64,000 nt of DNA from JACCXG01 sp963836735. Its GTDB lineage: Bacteria > Acidobacteriota > Vicinamibacteria > Vicinamibacterales > 2-12-FULL-66-21. A program made the position numbers and the translations under genes. The DNA lies in assembly GCA_963836735.1 (NCBI GenBank), contig CAWIKP010000031.1, positions 186,001 through 250,000 on the forward strand, written 5' to 3'. Numbering within the stretch: position 1 is the first letter of the stretch; every line of letters begins with the position of its first letter. Positions 10,288 through 20,278 of the stretch are shown here, piece after piece. The notes beneath the pieces are model-generated. The model had not been told where the DNA came from, ran no database searches, and saw nothing but the letters and a program-made list of their open reading frames with translations.

Positions 10288-12311
10288 TCGGCGAGCTCCG
10301 CGATCCGCTTGTCGGTCGGCCGGTACCCGTGCGAGCCCCGCGTCTCCACGCGAATCAGGGCCGGCCGATCGCTCCCCTGGGCCCGCTGCAGCGCCGCGAT
10401 GAACTTGAACGAATGACTTGGGACGACCCGGTCGTCGTGATCGGCGGTGCAGGCCAGAGTGGCCGGATAACACTGCCCGTCGACGAGATTGTGGAGCGGT
10501 GAGTAGGCGCGGAGGAACGCGAACTGCTCGGGGTCGGACGCGCTCCCGTACTCGGGGACCCACGCGCGTCCGCCAGTGAACCGGTCGTAGCGGAGCATGT
10601 CGAGCACTCCCACGATCGGCAGCGCGGCAGCAAAGAGCTCGGGGCGCTGCTCCATCACGACTGCCGCCAGCAACCCGCCGTTGGAGCCACCCATCACGGC
10701 CAGCCGCGACGGCGAGGTATAGCCGGCCGCAATCAGGTGTTCGGCCACCGCGATGAAGTCGTCGAAGACATTCTGCTTGTGCTCCCGCATCCCCGCGTGA
10801 TGCCACGCTTCGCCGTACTCCGATCCCCCGCGCAGGTTGACCGTGACCCACATGCCGCCGAGCTCGAGCCAGGCGGGAACATCGGGCCGGTAGACCGGCA
10901 ACATGTCGACCGAGAAGCCGCCGTAGCCGTACATCATTGCCGGCGTGGCGCCGTCGCGGCGGAGATCGGTGCGCGCCGTCACGAAGAACGGGACGCGTGT
11001 GCCATCGCGCGATACCGCGAACATCTGCAGGGTCTGGTAGCCGGACAGATCGACCGGCGCTGCGGCTGGTTCGAACGGCATCCGGGCACCCGAGTCCAGG
11101 TCCACGCAATAGACGGCTGCCGGTTGCAAAGGAGAGGTGAACGTCAGCCACACGTGCGGGAGGTCGGTCCGGCCGTCCATGGCCGCAACCACGCCGACAT
11201 CGGGCAGCGCGATCCGATCGAGCAGGCGCCCCTCGCGGCACTCGAACACTTCCAGCCGGCTCTGGACGTCGACGAGCGACTCGGTCACGAGGCGTCCGCC
11301 CGCGAGCGTCACCATCCCCAACCGGTGTTCGCGCTCCGGAAGGACCACGCGCCACTGACCGTCGTCCTGATCCAGATCGATGGCGAGTACGCAGCGGTTG
11401 GGTGCCGACCGGTCCGAGCGCACGTACAACGTCCGGCCCTCGACACCGATCGGTGCGTATTCCGCGCCGTCCCGCTCCATCAACGGTCGGACGACCGCGC
11501 CCACGTGGGGCGAGGCCGGGTCGATGAGATCCACGACGTACAGCCTGTTGTTGTTGGTCGCTCCTTCGAAGAGGGCGATCATCAGGTACCGGCCGTCGTC
11601 ACTCACCGTCCCCTGAACGAACCAGGCGGTCAGGTCCGCACGTTCGAAGATCAGAACATCGTCCGATTGTGGCGTCCCGATGCGGTGGTAGGACAGCGCA
11701 TGCCCGGAGAGCGCGGCTTCGTAGGTCTTGCCGGCGGGCGGCTCCGGAAAACGTGAATAGAAGAAGCCGCGCCCGTCGCGGGTCCAGGCCAGGCCGGAGA
11801 AGCGCATCCACCGCACGCGGTCCGGCAGATCCTCTTCACGCCCCAGGTCGCGAACATGGACCGTCTGCCAGTCAGCGCCCCCTTCAGCCAGCGTGTAGGC
11901 GAGCAGCCGCGCATCCGGCGATGGCGCGAACGCCATCAGCGCGACCCTGCCGTCCGGCGAGAGGGTATTCGGATCGAGCACGAGTTCCGGAGGCCCGGTC
12001 AACCCGTCGCGCACGTAGATGGCAGCCTGCTTCTGCAGGCCGGTGTTCTTCTGAAAGAAGAGCCTTCGGTTCTCGACGACGGGCAGTGAGACCTTCGGGT
12101 AGTTCCAGAGCTCGGCGATCCGGACGCCGAGCGGCCCCCGCAGCGGGAGAGAGGCCAGATACCGGTTGGTCAATGCGTTCTGAGCCTCGATCCACGCCTT
12201 GATTTCCGGGGTGTCGAGCGCCTCCATCCAGCGATACGGATCCTCGATGCGCTGGCCGTGGTAGTCGTCTTCGGTGCCGGTTCGTGGGGTCTGGGGATAG
12301 TCGAAACGCAC
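10209..12311 (-). CDS. Prolyl oligopeptidase family serine peptidase (S9)
   Basis: About 700 residues cover a beta-propeller (DYHGQRIEDPYRWMEALDT onward) and a C-terminal alpha/beta-hydrolase domain. Catalytic residues are Ser in GGSNGGLLAAV, Asp in TADHDDRVVP and His in RGSHGY. The family cleaves short peptides after proline; I see no signal peptide, so cytoplasmic action is likely. Two starts are possible. ATG 12374 would overlap the divergent hydrolase gene, whereas GTG 12309-12311 precedes RFDYPQTPR, where family proteins usually begin. The gene is intact. Its last 26 codons overlap the convergent phosphatase gene, which is unusual and may reflect a shifted stop in one of them. Confidence 0.93.
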   Translation of the reverse strand: MRFDYPQTPRTGTEDDYHGQRIEDPYRWMEALDTPEIKAWIEAQNALTNRYLASLPLRGPLGVRIAELWNYPKVSLPVVENRRLFFQKNTGLQKQAAIYVRDGLTGPPELVLDPNTLSPDGRVALMAFAPSPDARLLAYTLAEGGADWQTVHVRDLGREEDLPDRVRWMRFSGLAWTRDGRGFFYSRFPEPPAGKTYEAALSGHALSYHRIGTPQSDDVLIFERADLTAWFVQGTVSDDGRYLMIALFEGATNNNRLYVVDLIDPASPHVGAVVRPLMERDGAEYAPIGVEGRTLYVRSDRSAPNRCVLAIDLDQDDGQWRVVLPEREHRLGMVTLAGGRLVTESLVDVQSRLEVFECREGRLLDRIALPDVGVVAAMDGRTDLPHVWLTFTSPLQPAAVYCVDLDSGARMPFEPAAAPVDLSGYQTLQMFAVSRDGTRVPFFVTARTDLRRDGATPAMMYGYGGFSVDMLPVYRPDVPAWLELGGMWVTVNLRGGSEYGEAWHHAGMREHKQNVFDDFIAVAEHLIAAGYTSPSRLAVMGGSNGGLLAAVVMEQRPELFAAALPIVGVLDMLRYDRFTGGRAWVPEYGSASDPEQFAFLRAYSPLHNLVDGQCYPATLACTADHDDRVVPSHSFKFIAALQRAQGSDRPALIRVETRGSHGYRPTDKRIAELADQWAFAAAHTGVPGAAPLTSGSRPDV

Positions 12312-12348
12312 GCTTGGCAATTCTCGCAGTTTTGGTGATCCTTGAGAC

Positions 12349-13215
12349 GTGAAGACACTCGAGACTCGCGGCACAGCGCTTCGGTATGTGCGCGAAGGCA
12401 GCGGGGTGCCCGTGATGCTGGTACAGGGCGTGGGCGTGATCGGCGAGGGCTGGCGGCCGCAGATCGCAGCCCTGCTCGATCGCTACTCGCTGGTGGCACC
12501 GGACAATCGCGGCATCGGCGGCAGCACGCTCGGCTCCGGCACACTGACGGTCGAAGACATGGCGGCCGACGTCCTCGCGGTCGCCGACGCGGAGGGTTTC
12601 GAGCGGTTTCATCTCGCCGGCCATTCGATGGGCGGGCTGATCGCCCAGGAGGTCGCGCTGCGCGCGCCAACCCGCGTGCAAAGCCTTGCGCTGCTCTGCA
12701 CGTTCCTTCATGGCAAGGAAGCCGCCCGCCTGACGCCCGACATCATGTGGACCGGCCTGCGCACGCGCCTCGGCACGCGCGCCATGCGGCGCCGCGCGTT
12801 CATGCAGCTGGTGATGCCCGACGGCTACCTGCGCACGGCCGCCCCGACGCTCGCCGCCGACCTGGCCCTCCTCTTCGGCCACGACCTCGCGGATCAGCCG
12901 CCGATTGTGATGAAGCAGCTGCGCGCCGCCTCACGCTACGATGCGAGCGCGCGTCTCGGGGCCCTGGCGCACATTCCAACCCTGGTGGTTTCGGCGACCC
13001 ACGATCGCATCGCGCTGCCGAGGTTCGGCCGCGCGCTGGCCGACGCGATTCCCGGCGCGCGCTACGTGGAGATCCCGGATGCCGGCCATGGATGCACGAT
13101 CCAATGTGCGGCGCAGATCAATGAGTTGCTCAGGGAGCACTTCGACGGTGCCGTGTCCCAACTCCCAACTCCCAATTCCCAACTCCCAAGGGAAGACCTA
13201 CGAACAACAAGGTGA
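12349..13215 (+). CDS. Alpha/beta hydrolase
   Basis: This is a 288-residue alpha/beta hydrolase. The nucleophile elbow is GHSMGG, the oxyanion loop is QGVGVIGEGW, and the acid/base pair probably lies in SATHDRIALP and DAGHGC. Substrate is unknown; esterase, lactonase and thioesterase are possible. The start is GTG at 12349. The last 16 or so residues (SQLPTPNSQLPRE) are encoded by the heptamer repeat element that follows, so the native protein may once have ended near GAV. It is divergent from the prolyl oligopeptidase. Confidence 0.9.
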   Translation: MKTLETRGTALRYVREGSGVPVMLVQGVGVIGEGWRPQIAALLDRYSLVAPDNRGIGGSTLGSGTLTVEDMAADVLAVADAEGFERFHLAGHSMGGLIAQEVALRAPTRVQSLALLCTFLHGKEAARLTPDIMWTGLRTRLGTRAMRRRAFMQLVMPDGYLRTAAPTLAADLALLFGHDLADQPPIVMKQLRAASRYDASARLGALAHIPTLVVSATHDRIALPRFGRALADAIPGARYVEIPDAGHGCTIQCAAQINELLREHFDGAVSQLPTPNSQLPREDLRTTR

Positions 13216-13304
13216 AAGCTCGTACCAACAAGCTTGTTGGGCGACTTTCACCCCCATGTTCGAACCGCTCCACTTGGGAGTTGGGAGTTGGAGGTTGGGA
13301 GTTG
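13157..13304. repeat. Inverted heptamer arms around a palindromic core (element D)
   Basis: The left arm (13157-13190) is tandem AACTCCC heptamers, and the right arm (13273-13304) is the inverse GGGAGTT heptamers, so about 30 bases can pair. The core holds the perfect 16-base palindrome CCAACAAGCTTGTTGG (13225-13240) nested inside GGTGAAAG (13211-13218) and CTTTCACC (13245-13252). It lies between convergent genes. The same architecture, with a partly similar core, appears at 16481-16622, beyond the other end of the next gene. Confidence 0.85.
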
Positions 13305-13319
13305 ACGATGTCGTCCTGG

Positions 13320-16300
13320 CTACTTCACCCCGGCGACCTTTGACAACTCCGCCTCGATCGCCTTCATCTCGGCCAGCAGATCGTCGAGCCGCCGGCGCGA
13401 CTCGGCGCCGATCTTCTGATCCGCGCCCCCTTCCGCGCGTGCGATGTTGCCGAGCTGATCGATCAGCATCCCCTGCTCGTAAATCCCCGGCGCCGTGACC
13501 AGCCGCGACCAGATGCGCTGCAGCGGGTGGCTGTAGTCGATGCTGTTGACCGACTGACCCGGCCCCGGTGACCGTGCCGGCTGGATGTCGGCCTTCTCCA
13601 TCGCCTGCTGGGTCTGGGCCCGCAGCCGGGTCGCGTCCGCGATCGCGTCGCGCACACGGACGAGGAAGTTCTGCTGGTCGACCAGATCCGCCGCGGTCGT
13701 GCCGTCGCGCAACACGCCGGGATCGACCTGCACCTCGAATTCGCGGGACAGTTGCGGCGGGGCCGATCCGGCGGCCGGCGCGAGCGACGCAATGTATTTC
13801 CCTGGCGCGACCAGCGGGCCGTTGTTCGACCAGCGGTAGTCCCACATGTAGCGGTTGTGGCCGGCCCGTGCCGTCAGCGGCGCACTGGCGCCTCGCCCAC
13901 GGCCTGCAGCGGGTGCCATATCGGGATCCGCCGGCGGTGCGTCCGAGGCTGCGGCGCCGCGTCCCTGCCCTCGCCTTCCCGCTGCCGTACTGTCGACCGT
14001 GCGAACCATTCGGCCCTGCGCATCCGAGATCGTCAACGTCAGCGGACCAGAGAAGCCCTCGGGCACGACGTAGTCAATCGCGAGCGCGACGGGAGGATAT
14101 TGCGGCGCGGCGCCGCGCCCGCCGCCGGCCCGGCGATACCGGATGCGTGACGACGGCCGGAGGAGAGTCAACTGACTGCTGGACGCCGCCATCTGACGGA
14201 GCGGCGCGAGGTCGTCCATGATCCAGAACGACCGCCCCATCGTTGCGATGACCAGATCGCCGCGGTGCACCCGGATGTCGGTGACGGGCGTTGCCGGGAG
14301 ATTCTGCTGCAGCGGCTGCCAGCGCAAGCCATTGTCGAATGAGACGAAGATGCCGAACTCGGTCCCCGCATACAGCAGGCCGGCGCGTTCGGGATCCTCG
14401 CGAACCACTCGGGTCGGATGATCGACCGGGATGCCGTTGGTGCCATCCGTCAGCTTCGTCCAGGTCGCGCCGTAGTCATCAGTCCGGTAGATGTAGGGCT
14501 TCAGATCGTGCTCGCGCAGGTAGCGGTAGACCGCGACATGGGCCGAGCCCTTGCGGATGTGCGACGCATCGATGTTCTGGACACGCCCGCCTGGCGGCAG
14601 GTCCGGCGGCGTGACGTTCTTCCAGGTCTTGCCACCGTCGCGGGTCACGTGAACGGGACCATCGTTTGCGCCGATCCAGATCACGCCGCGCTCGAGCGGC
14701 GACTCGTCCATCGAGTAGATGCTCGAATACACCTCTTCGCCGGTGACATCGCGCGTGATCGGTCCACCGGGGACGACCTGGTAGGCCTTCTCGTGCGCGG
14801 TAAGGTCAGGGCTGATCACCTGCCAGGTCACGCCGTCGTCGGTCGACCGGTGCAGGACGTGCGAGGCCTGATAGATCGTCTTCACGTCGTGCGGCGAGAC
14901 CATGACCACGGTCTGCCGCGGGAAGCGGAACTTGATGTCGTCAGGATGGTGGCCGTAGCGATCCTGCGGATAGATCCAGCGTCCCTGCGCCTGGCCGGTC
15001 TCGACGTTGAATCGCTCGAGTTCTCCTTTGCAGGCGCCCCAGATCACGCGCCCATCCGGGGTTGGCCAGATCCCGCCGGTCTCGCAGCCAGACGCCTGCG
15101 TCCACGCCTGCGCGGGGTGATCGAACCCGAATGACACGTCCGGCACGCTCGGCACGACCACCGTGGAGTTGTCCTGCTGCGGCGCGTAGAGCCGATAGGG
15201 ATGCTGATCGTCGACCGCGACCATGTAGAGCTCGGCCGTCGGCTGGTTCAGGATGGTCGACCAGGTGCGGCCGCCATCGGTCGTGACGTTGGCGCCGCCG
15301 TCGTTGGACTGGATCGCGTAGGACGGGTTGTCAGGGTTGAACCAGATGCCGTGATTGTCCGCGTGCGGCGTGGACACGGTGCTGAAGCCGGCGCCGCCGT
15401 CGCGCGACCGCTGGAGCGTGAGCGTGTTGACCCAGACGTCGTTCGGGTCTTTGGGGTTGACGTCGACGTAGTGGAAATAGAAGGGCCGGCTGCGGAGGTT
15501 CGCCGCGTTGTTCACCAGCTTCCACGAGGCGCCCGAGTCGGTCGACTTGTACAGCCCGCCTTCCGCGGCCGGCGCCTCGACCATGGCGTAGACGATCGAC
15601 GGCTGGCTGCGGGCGATGCTGATGTCGATCTTGCCGATCAGCGTCGACGGCAGACCGTTCGACAGCTTGGTCCACGTGTCGCCGCCGTCCGTGGACTTGT
15701 AGATGCCGCCCTCGGCCGCGGGCCCGCCGCTGATGATGTCCCAGCCTTTGCGGAACCCTCGATACATCCCGGCATACAGCTCGTTCGGATTCGAGTAGTT
15801 GACCGCTACGACGCGCCCGCCGGTCTCGTCGTTGACGAACAGCGTCTTCTTCCAGGTCTTGCCGCCGTCGACGGTCTTGAAGATGCCGCGCTCGCTGGTT
15901 CGGACCGAACGGCGATCCCAGCGCCGCCAGCCAGACGATGTCGGGGTTGGTCGGGTGAATGACGATGGCGCCGATCTGACCGGAGTCCTCGAGACCCATG
16001 AACTGCCACGTCCTGCCCGCGTCGGTCGAGCGATACACGCCACGGCCGATGATCACGTTGCTGCGAATGGCGGCGCTGCCCGTGCCGACCCAGACGACGT
16101 TCGGGTTGGATTCCGAGACATCGATGGAGCCGATCGATCCGGTGGCGATCTGGCCGTCGCTCGATCGGCGTCCAGTCGGTCCCGCAGTTCTCCGTCTTCC
16201 ACACGCCGCCGCCGGTCGCTCCCATGTAGTAGGTGCACGGCTGGCTGCGCACGCCGGCGATCGCAGTCACGCGTCCGCCGCGGCGTCGGGCCGACGTTGC

Positions 16301-16502
16301 GCCATCTGAGATCCTGAAATGCGCGCGCGTCCGATCCATTCGAGGCAGTCGCGCTGACGGTCGACGGCGCACGCTGCCACCGGCGTGGCACACCGACCGA
16401 GCCGACTGCGCACGCCGAGCACCGAACGCTCGCAGCCAGGCCGGCAAGGCCAAGCACGGCACACGATTTGCAAGACGAGATCGACTCCCAACGCGCCAAC
16501 AC
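13320..16502 (-). CDS. Secreted BNR/VPS10 (sortilin)-like beta-propeller protein 1 (three frameshifts near N-terminus)
   Basis: This is a large secreted protein of about 1,050 residues. The first part is a propeller of BNR/Asp-box repeats: ATGGGVWKTENCG, RGVYRSTDAGRTW, IFKTVDGGKTWKK, IYKSTDGGDTWTKL, VHVTRDGGKTWKN and YRTDDYGATWTKL. A C-terminal region (PLTLTISDAQGRMVRTVDS) resembles the Ig-like tail of bacterial glycosyl-hydrolase/VPS10 proteins. Such proteins are numerous in Acidobacteria and their function is unproven. Extra bases near 16285, 16160 and 15895 split the N-terminal 200 residues; removing them gives a continuous LRWRNVGP, RGGRVTAIAGV and GQIATGSIGSIDV. The start is unclear because it falls in or beside a repeat element; CAVLGLAGLAASV may be the signal core. 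Confidence 0.85.
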
Positions 16503-16622
16503 CCAGCTGCCAAGGCGAGCCCTTCGCGACGAGGGTGAAACCGCCTGTACCAGCTAGTCGAACTCCACCCAACGATCCGACGTCGGACTTCCTTCGGAGT
16601 TGCGTTGGTCGTTGGGAGTCGA
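16481..16622. repeat. Inverted repeat element with heptamer-like arms (element E)
   Basis: TCGACTCCCAACG at 16481-16493 is perfectly inverted at 16610-16622. Flanking bases on both inner sides continue as CCAAC/GTTGG heptamers. The core contains GGTGAAA (about 16536) followed by GTACCA, echoing the core of the element at 13157-13304. The two elements flank the VPS10-like gene. This one also separates it from the divergent Fpg gene, so promoters and the repeat share the space. Confidence 0.75.
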
Positions 16623-16641
16623 TGCGTGGTACACCCGGAGT

Positions 16642-17547
16642 GTGCCCGAGCTGCCCGATGTCGAGCTCTATCTGCACGCGCTGACGCCGCGGGTGATCGG
16701 ACAGCGGGTCGAGGCCGTGCGCATCGGCAATCCGTTCATCGTCCGCACCTTCGACCCTCCAATCGCCTCGATCGTCGGTCAGACGGTCAGGACGCTCCGG
16801 CGGCTGGGGAAGCGGATCGTGTTCGGGTTGGATGACGAACCTCTTCGTGATCGTCCACCTGATGATCGCCGGTCGATTCCGGTGGCGGGAGCGGGGCGCG
16901 GCGATACCCGGGAAGGTCGGGCTGCTTCGCCCTGGACTTCACGAGCGGCACGCTGCTGCTCACCGAGCAGGGATCGAAGCGTCAGGCGTCCGTGCACGTG
17001 GTTCGCGGCGAGTCCGCGGTCGCCGAACACGATCCCGGCGGCCTCGAAGTGCTCGACCACCGATCTCGCGGGATTCGCGCAGCGACTGACCGCCGAGAAC
17101 CACACGCTGAAGCGGGCGCTGACCGATCCGCGGATCTTCAGCGGGATCGGCAACGCCTACTCTGACGAGATCCTCCACGCCGCGCGGCTGTCGCCGATGA
17201 AGCAGACGGCGTCGCTGACCGACGACGAGGTCGAGCGGCTGTTCCACTTCGTGCGCGAGACGCTGACGGGCCTGGGCCGAGCGGCTCAAGGAGCGAGACC
17301 GGTGACGGATTCCCCGAAAAGGTGACCGCCTTCCGGCCGGACATGGCGGTGCACGGCAAGTTCGGCAAGCCGTGCCCGGTCTGCGGCGAGCCGGTCCAGC
17401 GGATCGTCTACGCGCACAACGAGGCGAACTACTGCGCCCGCTGCCAGACCGGCGGCCGGCTGCTGTCGGACCGGGCGCTCTCGCGGCTGCTCGGGCCAGG
17501 ACTGGCCGCGGACGCTCGAAGAAATGGAGACCCGGAAGCGCGGCTGA
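16642..17547 (+). CDS. mutM: Formamidopyrimidine-DNA glycosylase (six frameshifts)
   Basis: Fpg excises oxidised purines such as 8-oxoguanine and nicks the DNA. After the initiator GTG (16642-16644) the protein starts PELPDVE, giving the catalytic Pro1 and Glu2. LGKRIVFGL, then LFVIVHLMIAGRFRW and FTSGTLLLTEQGSKRQAS, follow in successive frames, then ENHTLKRALTDPRIFSGIGN with NAYSDEILHAARLSP. The C-terminal zinc finger is intact (CPVCGEPVQRI, then NEANYCARCQT). The last residues QDWPRTLEEMETRKRG reach the TGA at 17545-17547. Single extra bases near 16840, 16925, 17062, 17270, 17300 and 17495 explain all breaks. With motifs preserved on both sides of each break, I judge the gene functional and the breaks to be sequence errors. 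Confidence 0.88.
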
Positions 17548-17580
17548 GCCGATTCGCCGGCGTTTCGCGCCTTCACGGGC

Positions 17581-18014
17581 ATGGGGAATACCGGGCTGTT
17601 CCAGCGCTGGATCAGGTTCAACGGCGTCGGCGCCCTCGGCTCGGGCCTGCAGCTGGCCGTGGTCGCGCTCGCTGGTTCGCGCCGCAGGGCGTGCACTATC
17701 TCTGGGCGACGGCCGTGGGCATCGAGGCCGCCGTGCTGCACAATTTCTGCTGGCATGAGCGCTGGACCTGGGCGGACCGGCGGACCGGCAGGGCAGCCGG
17801 CGTCGCTCTCCGCCTGCTCCGGTTCCATGCGGCCAATGCCCTGATTTCACTGGCCGGGAGCCTGATGCTGACACGCGCTGCTCACCGGTTCGCTCGGCGC
17901 CGATCCGATCGCCGCCAATATCGTCTCGATCCTCGCCTGCGGGGCGCTGAACTTCGGCGCCAGCGAATGGCTGGTGTTCCGGCGCGCCGCGGCGGCCGCG
18001 GTGCATCGTCCTGA
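17581..18014 (+). CDS. GtrA-like small membrane protein (frameshifted; end uncertain)
   Basis: GtrA family proteins have four membrane helices and help move lipid-linked sugars in cell-surface glycan synthesis. The start MGNTGLFQRWIRFNGVGALG leads into the first helix. Later frames give VHYLWATAVGIEAAVLHNFC, WHERWTW and ANALISLAGSLMLTRLLTG, then ANIVSILACGALNFGASEWL with VFRRAAA at the end. This is the canonical family spacing, including the Asn-Phe/His-x-x-Trp block. Extra bases near 17670, 17690 and 17880 account for the breaks. The stop cannot be fixed, because the sequence runs straight into the signal peptide of the next gene. I see no glycosyltransferase nearby. Confidence 0.75.
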
Positions 18015-18815
18015 CGGTGCAGCCGATGTTCGCGGCGGCGCCGGACGCCGATCTCGGGATCGGTCGACCTTCGCGCGCACACGCTCCAGGCCTGGACGGC
18101 ATACGAGCAGCGGGTCGACATGCGCTACGACGGGGCGGCCGCGACCGCGAGCCCCTTCTTCGCGCTGGACGCGTTCGGCGCGAAGGACTGGCGGTCCACC
18201 GCCACGCGCGGGAAGCGTGGCGATGTCACGGATCGAGTCCTCACGCCCTGGCGACGGCGAACCCGCCATCGAAGACGGCAAGATTCACCACTGGGCCGGG
18301 GCCATCTTCGTGCCCGGCATCACCATGGAACAGCTGCTGAAAGCAGCTCGCCGATCTCGCCGGCCACGAGCAGCAGCACTACGAGGACGTGCTCGCGTCG
18401 CGGCTGCTCTCGCGCGACAACGATCGCTACCGCATCTACATGAAGCTCCGGCGGTCGAAGATCATCACCGTCACCTACAACACCGAGCACGACGTGCAGT
18501 ACCGGCGTCTCGGCGCCGTCGCGCGCCGCCGCGCGCAGCGTCGCCACCCGGATTGCGCAGCTCGACAACGCCGGCACTCCGCAGGAGCGCGAGCTGAAGG
18601 TCGGATCGGACAGCGGATATCTCTGGAGACTGAACGCCTACTGGCGATATGAGGCGGTCAACGGCGGCGTGCTGATCGAATGCGAATCGGTGAGCCTGAG
18701 CCGCGCCATCCCCCTCCTCCTGCGGCCCTTCGCCACCGGCGCCGTGGAGGGCGTCGCGCGCGAGTCCCTCGAGCGCACGCTGGTCGGGCTGCGCCGGTAT
18801 CTCACGGCTCGATAG
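18001..18815 (+). CDS. Secreted protein of unknown function (about four frameshifts)
   Basis: I do not recognise the family by name. Assembled across about four extra bases, the product has a signal-like LTVQPMFAAAPDADL. Next come LRAHTLQAWTAYEQRVDMRY, FFALDAFGAKDW, KIHHWAGAIFVPGITMEQLL and EQQHYEDVLASRLLSRDNDR. Then KLRRSKIITVTYNTEHDVQY is followed by SGYLWRLNAYWRYEAVNGGV. It ends AIPLLLRPFATGAVEGVARE and LVGLRRYLTAR, with TAG at 18813-18815. The lipid-binding-like (START/SRPBCC) flavour of the alternating strands and C-terminal helix is only a guess. The start is uncertain. It sits directly after the GtrA-like gene on the same strand. Confidence 0.65.
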
Positions 18816-18826
18816 CTACAGGCATT

Positions 18827-18855
18827 AACAGGAGGGCCAGGAGATTAGGAGGTCC
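18827..18855. repeat. Single octamer-repeat arm (element F)
   Basis: The stretch AGGAGGGCCAGGAGATTAGG repeats GGAG every 8 bases and closely matches one arm of the element at 1661-1727, 17 kb away. No inverted partner is present here. It lies between two convergent genes. Confidence 0.6.
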
Positions 18856-18905
18856 GGTTTAGGTTTGCGCCAGCGGCTGGCGGCTGGCCAGATCCCGGGC
18901 GCGGC

Positions 18906-19340
18906 TCACTTGAACAGGTCGTCGAACGCCTTCCGCGCGCTCGTCGGCGCGACCGACTTCGTCTCCCGTTCCACCGTGGTCTTGGGCTCGAACTCCCCAC
19001 AAGTGTTCTTGACGTCTTTCGGCGAGATCCGCACCCGGATCGGACGCTGGCATTCGTAGGTGGCGCTGGTATCGAAGTGACCGCACTGCGCGCAGGTGTG
19101 CAGGTCCGACCCGCACCGCGCGCACGTCCCATCGGGACTCCACGCGCTGGCGGCCATCAGCTCGTTCCCGCAGCGCGCACACCGCACGGCCTCGCGGAAA
19201 CCGGGCATGTTGAAGGTCTTCGGCCGGTCGGGCGGCTGCCCCCGGGGCGTGTACTCCTTCTTCGGGCCAGGCGCCTGCTCCCGCCGCGGCTCGCGCGGCT
19301 CGTCCTGATACCCCCGCTGACGGTATTTGCGATCGGACAT
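18906..19340 (-). CDS. Zinc-ribbon protein, hypothetical
   Basis: The 144-residue product has a charged N-terminus (DRKYRQRGYQDEPREPRREQ), then three Cys pairs: VRCARCGNEL, GTCARCGSDL and HTCAQCGHFD, plus ATYECQRP and NTCGEF further on. Pairs 1 to 3 look like zinc ribbons, possibly a double ribbon with the later Cys residues. The C-terminus SARKAFDDLFK is a short helix. No catalytic motif is visible; RNA or protein binding is the likeliest role. The gene is intact and starts at ATG 19338-19340. It is divergent from the DUF4097 lipoprotein, with a repeat between them. Confidence 0.8.
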   Translation of the reverse strand: MSDRKYRQRGYQDEPREPRREQAPGPKKEYTPRGQPPDRPKTFNMPGFREAVRCARCGNELMAASAWSPDGTCARCGSDLHTCAQCGHFDTSATYECQRPIRVRISPKDVKNTCGEFEPKTTVERETKSVAPTSARKAFDDLFK

Positions 19341-19374
19341 GGCCTACGCGGGGGATGATAGCGCACGGCATTGG

Positions 19375-19450
19375 CAAAATTGCCAAAATTGCCAAGATTG
19401 AATTCTTTGCGAAACCCGCGAACCGCGAACCCGCGAACCGCGAGCGCCGT
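19375..19450. repeat. Tandem GAACCGC-type heptamers (element G)
   Basis: Two short arrays adjoin: copies of AATTGCCAA-type units (19375-19398) and then CGAAACCCGCGAACCGCGAA with further copies to about 19446. The unit GAACCCGC/GAACCGC is 7-8 bases. The array lies in the 134-base divergent promoter region between the zinc-ribbon gene and the lipoprotein gene, just before the latter's ribosome site (CAGGAG at 19461). Confidence 0.6.
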
Positions 19451-19474
19451 ATTAGTGCCTCAGGAGTTTTCACG

Positions 19475-20266
19475 ATGCGTATCGCCCGCCGTCCGGTCAT
19501 CGCTCTCCTGCCGGTGCTGCTCGTCGCGGTTTCCGGCTGCGACATCGTCACCGCCGATCTCAAGTCGCACGAGACGGCCGAATGGCGGAAGTCTTACCAG
19601 TTGTCCCCGGGGGGGCGCGTCGAGGTCCGGAACGTGAACGGGCGGATCGAGGTCCAGCCGTCGGAAGGAAATGCCGTTGAGATCGTCGCCCTGAAGAGCG
19701 CGCGGGCCGGGTCGCCGGAAGCAGCCAAAGAGGCGCTCGGGAGGATCGAGATCCTCGACAGCTCCAGCGGCAACCTGATCAAGGTCGAAACCAGGCTGCC
19801 GCGGGGCGGCCAGATCTTTCACATGGGCGGCATGGAAGTCAGATACACCGTGAGAGTCCCCGCAGCCGCGGAGGTGGAGTTCTCCACGGTGAATGGGGGC
19901 GTCGAGCTCACCGGGCTCACCGGGCGCATCAAGACCGAGACGACCAACGGGGGGATCGTCGGCCGGGACATCGGCGGGCCGATCGAGGCGACGACCACGA
20001 ACGGGGGCGTAGAGGTCGCGGTCACCCGCATCGCGGAACACGGCATCAGGCTCGGATGCACCAATGGCGGCATCAAGCTCCGGCTGCCCTCGGATGCCAG
20101 AGCGACCATCAGCGCCAGCGTCACCAACGGCGGAATCAGCGCCGACGGGCTGTCGATCGAGACCACCGAATCCAGCCGCCGGCGGCTCGAAGGCCGGCTG
20201 AACGGCGGCGGCCCGCAGATCCGGCTCGAAGGCACCAACGGCGGCATCCACATCGGCAGCCGCTAG
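19475..20266 (+). CDS. DUF4097-family lipoprotein with right-handed beta-solenoid repeats
   Basis: The 263-residue product begins MRIARRPVIALLPVLLVAVS followed by GCDI, a type II (lipoprotein) signal, so it is probably anchored to a membrane from the periplasmic side. The body consists of strand repeats built around the words VNGRIEV, VNGGVEL, TNGGIVG, TNGGVEV, TNGGIKL, TNGGIS and TNGGIHI, spaced about 18-30 residues. This is typical of DUF4097 putative adhesins. No catalytic motif is seen. The start at ATG 19475 is supported by CAGGAG eight bases upstream; the frame extends further but into repeat sequence. The gene is intact and converges on topoisomerase IB. Confidence 0.9.
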   Translation: MRIARRPVIALLPVLLVAVSGCDIVTADLKSHETAEWRKSYQLSPGGRVEVRNVNGRIEVQPSEGNAVEIVALKSARAGSPEAAKEALGRIEILDSSSGNLIKVETRLPRGGQIFHMGGMEVRYTVRVPAAAEVEFSTVNGGVELTGLTGRIKTETTNGGIVGRDIGGPIEATTTNGGVEVAVTRIAEHGIRLGCTNGGIKLRLPSDARATISASVTNGGISADGLSIETTESSRRRLEGRLNGGGPQIRLEGTNGGIHIGSR

Positions 20267-20278
20267 CGCTCGCCTCGT

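Noticed and set aside
9718..11355. Long minus-strand open frame of over 500 codons
   Set aside because: It is antisense or out of frame to the phosphatase and prolyl oligopeptidase genes, is Arg-rich and has no motif. High GC keeps such frames open.
16642..17547. Fpg as a pseudogene
   Set aside because: All catalytic and zinc-binding residues are kept across six one-base breaks; decay would have removed some.
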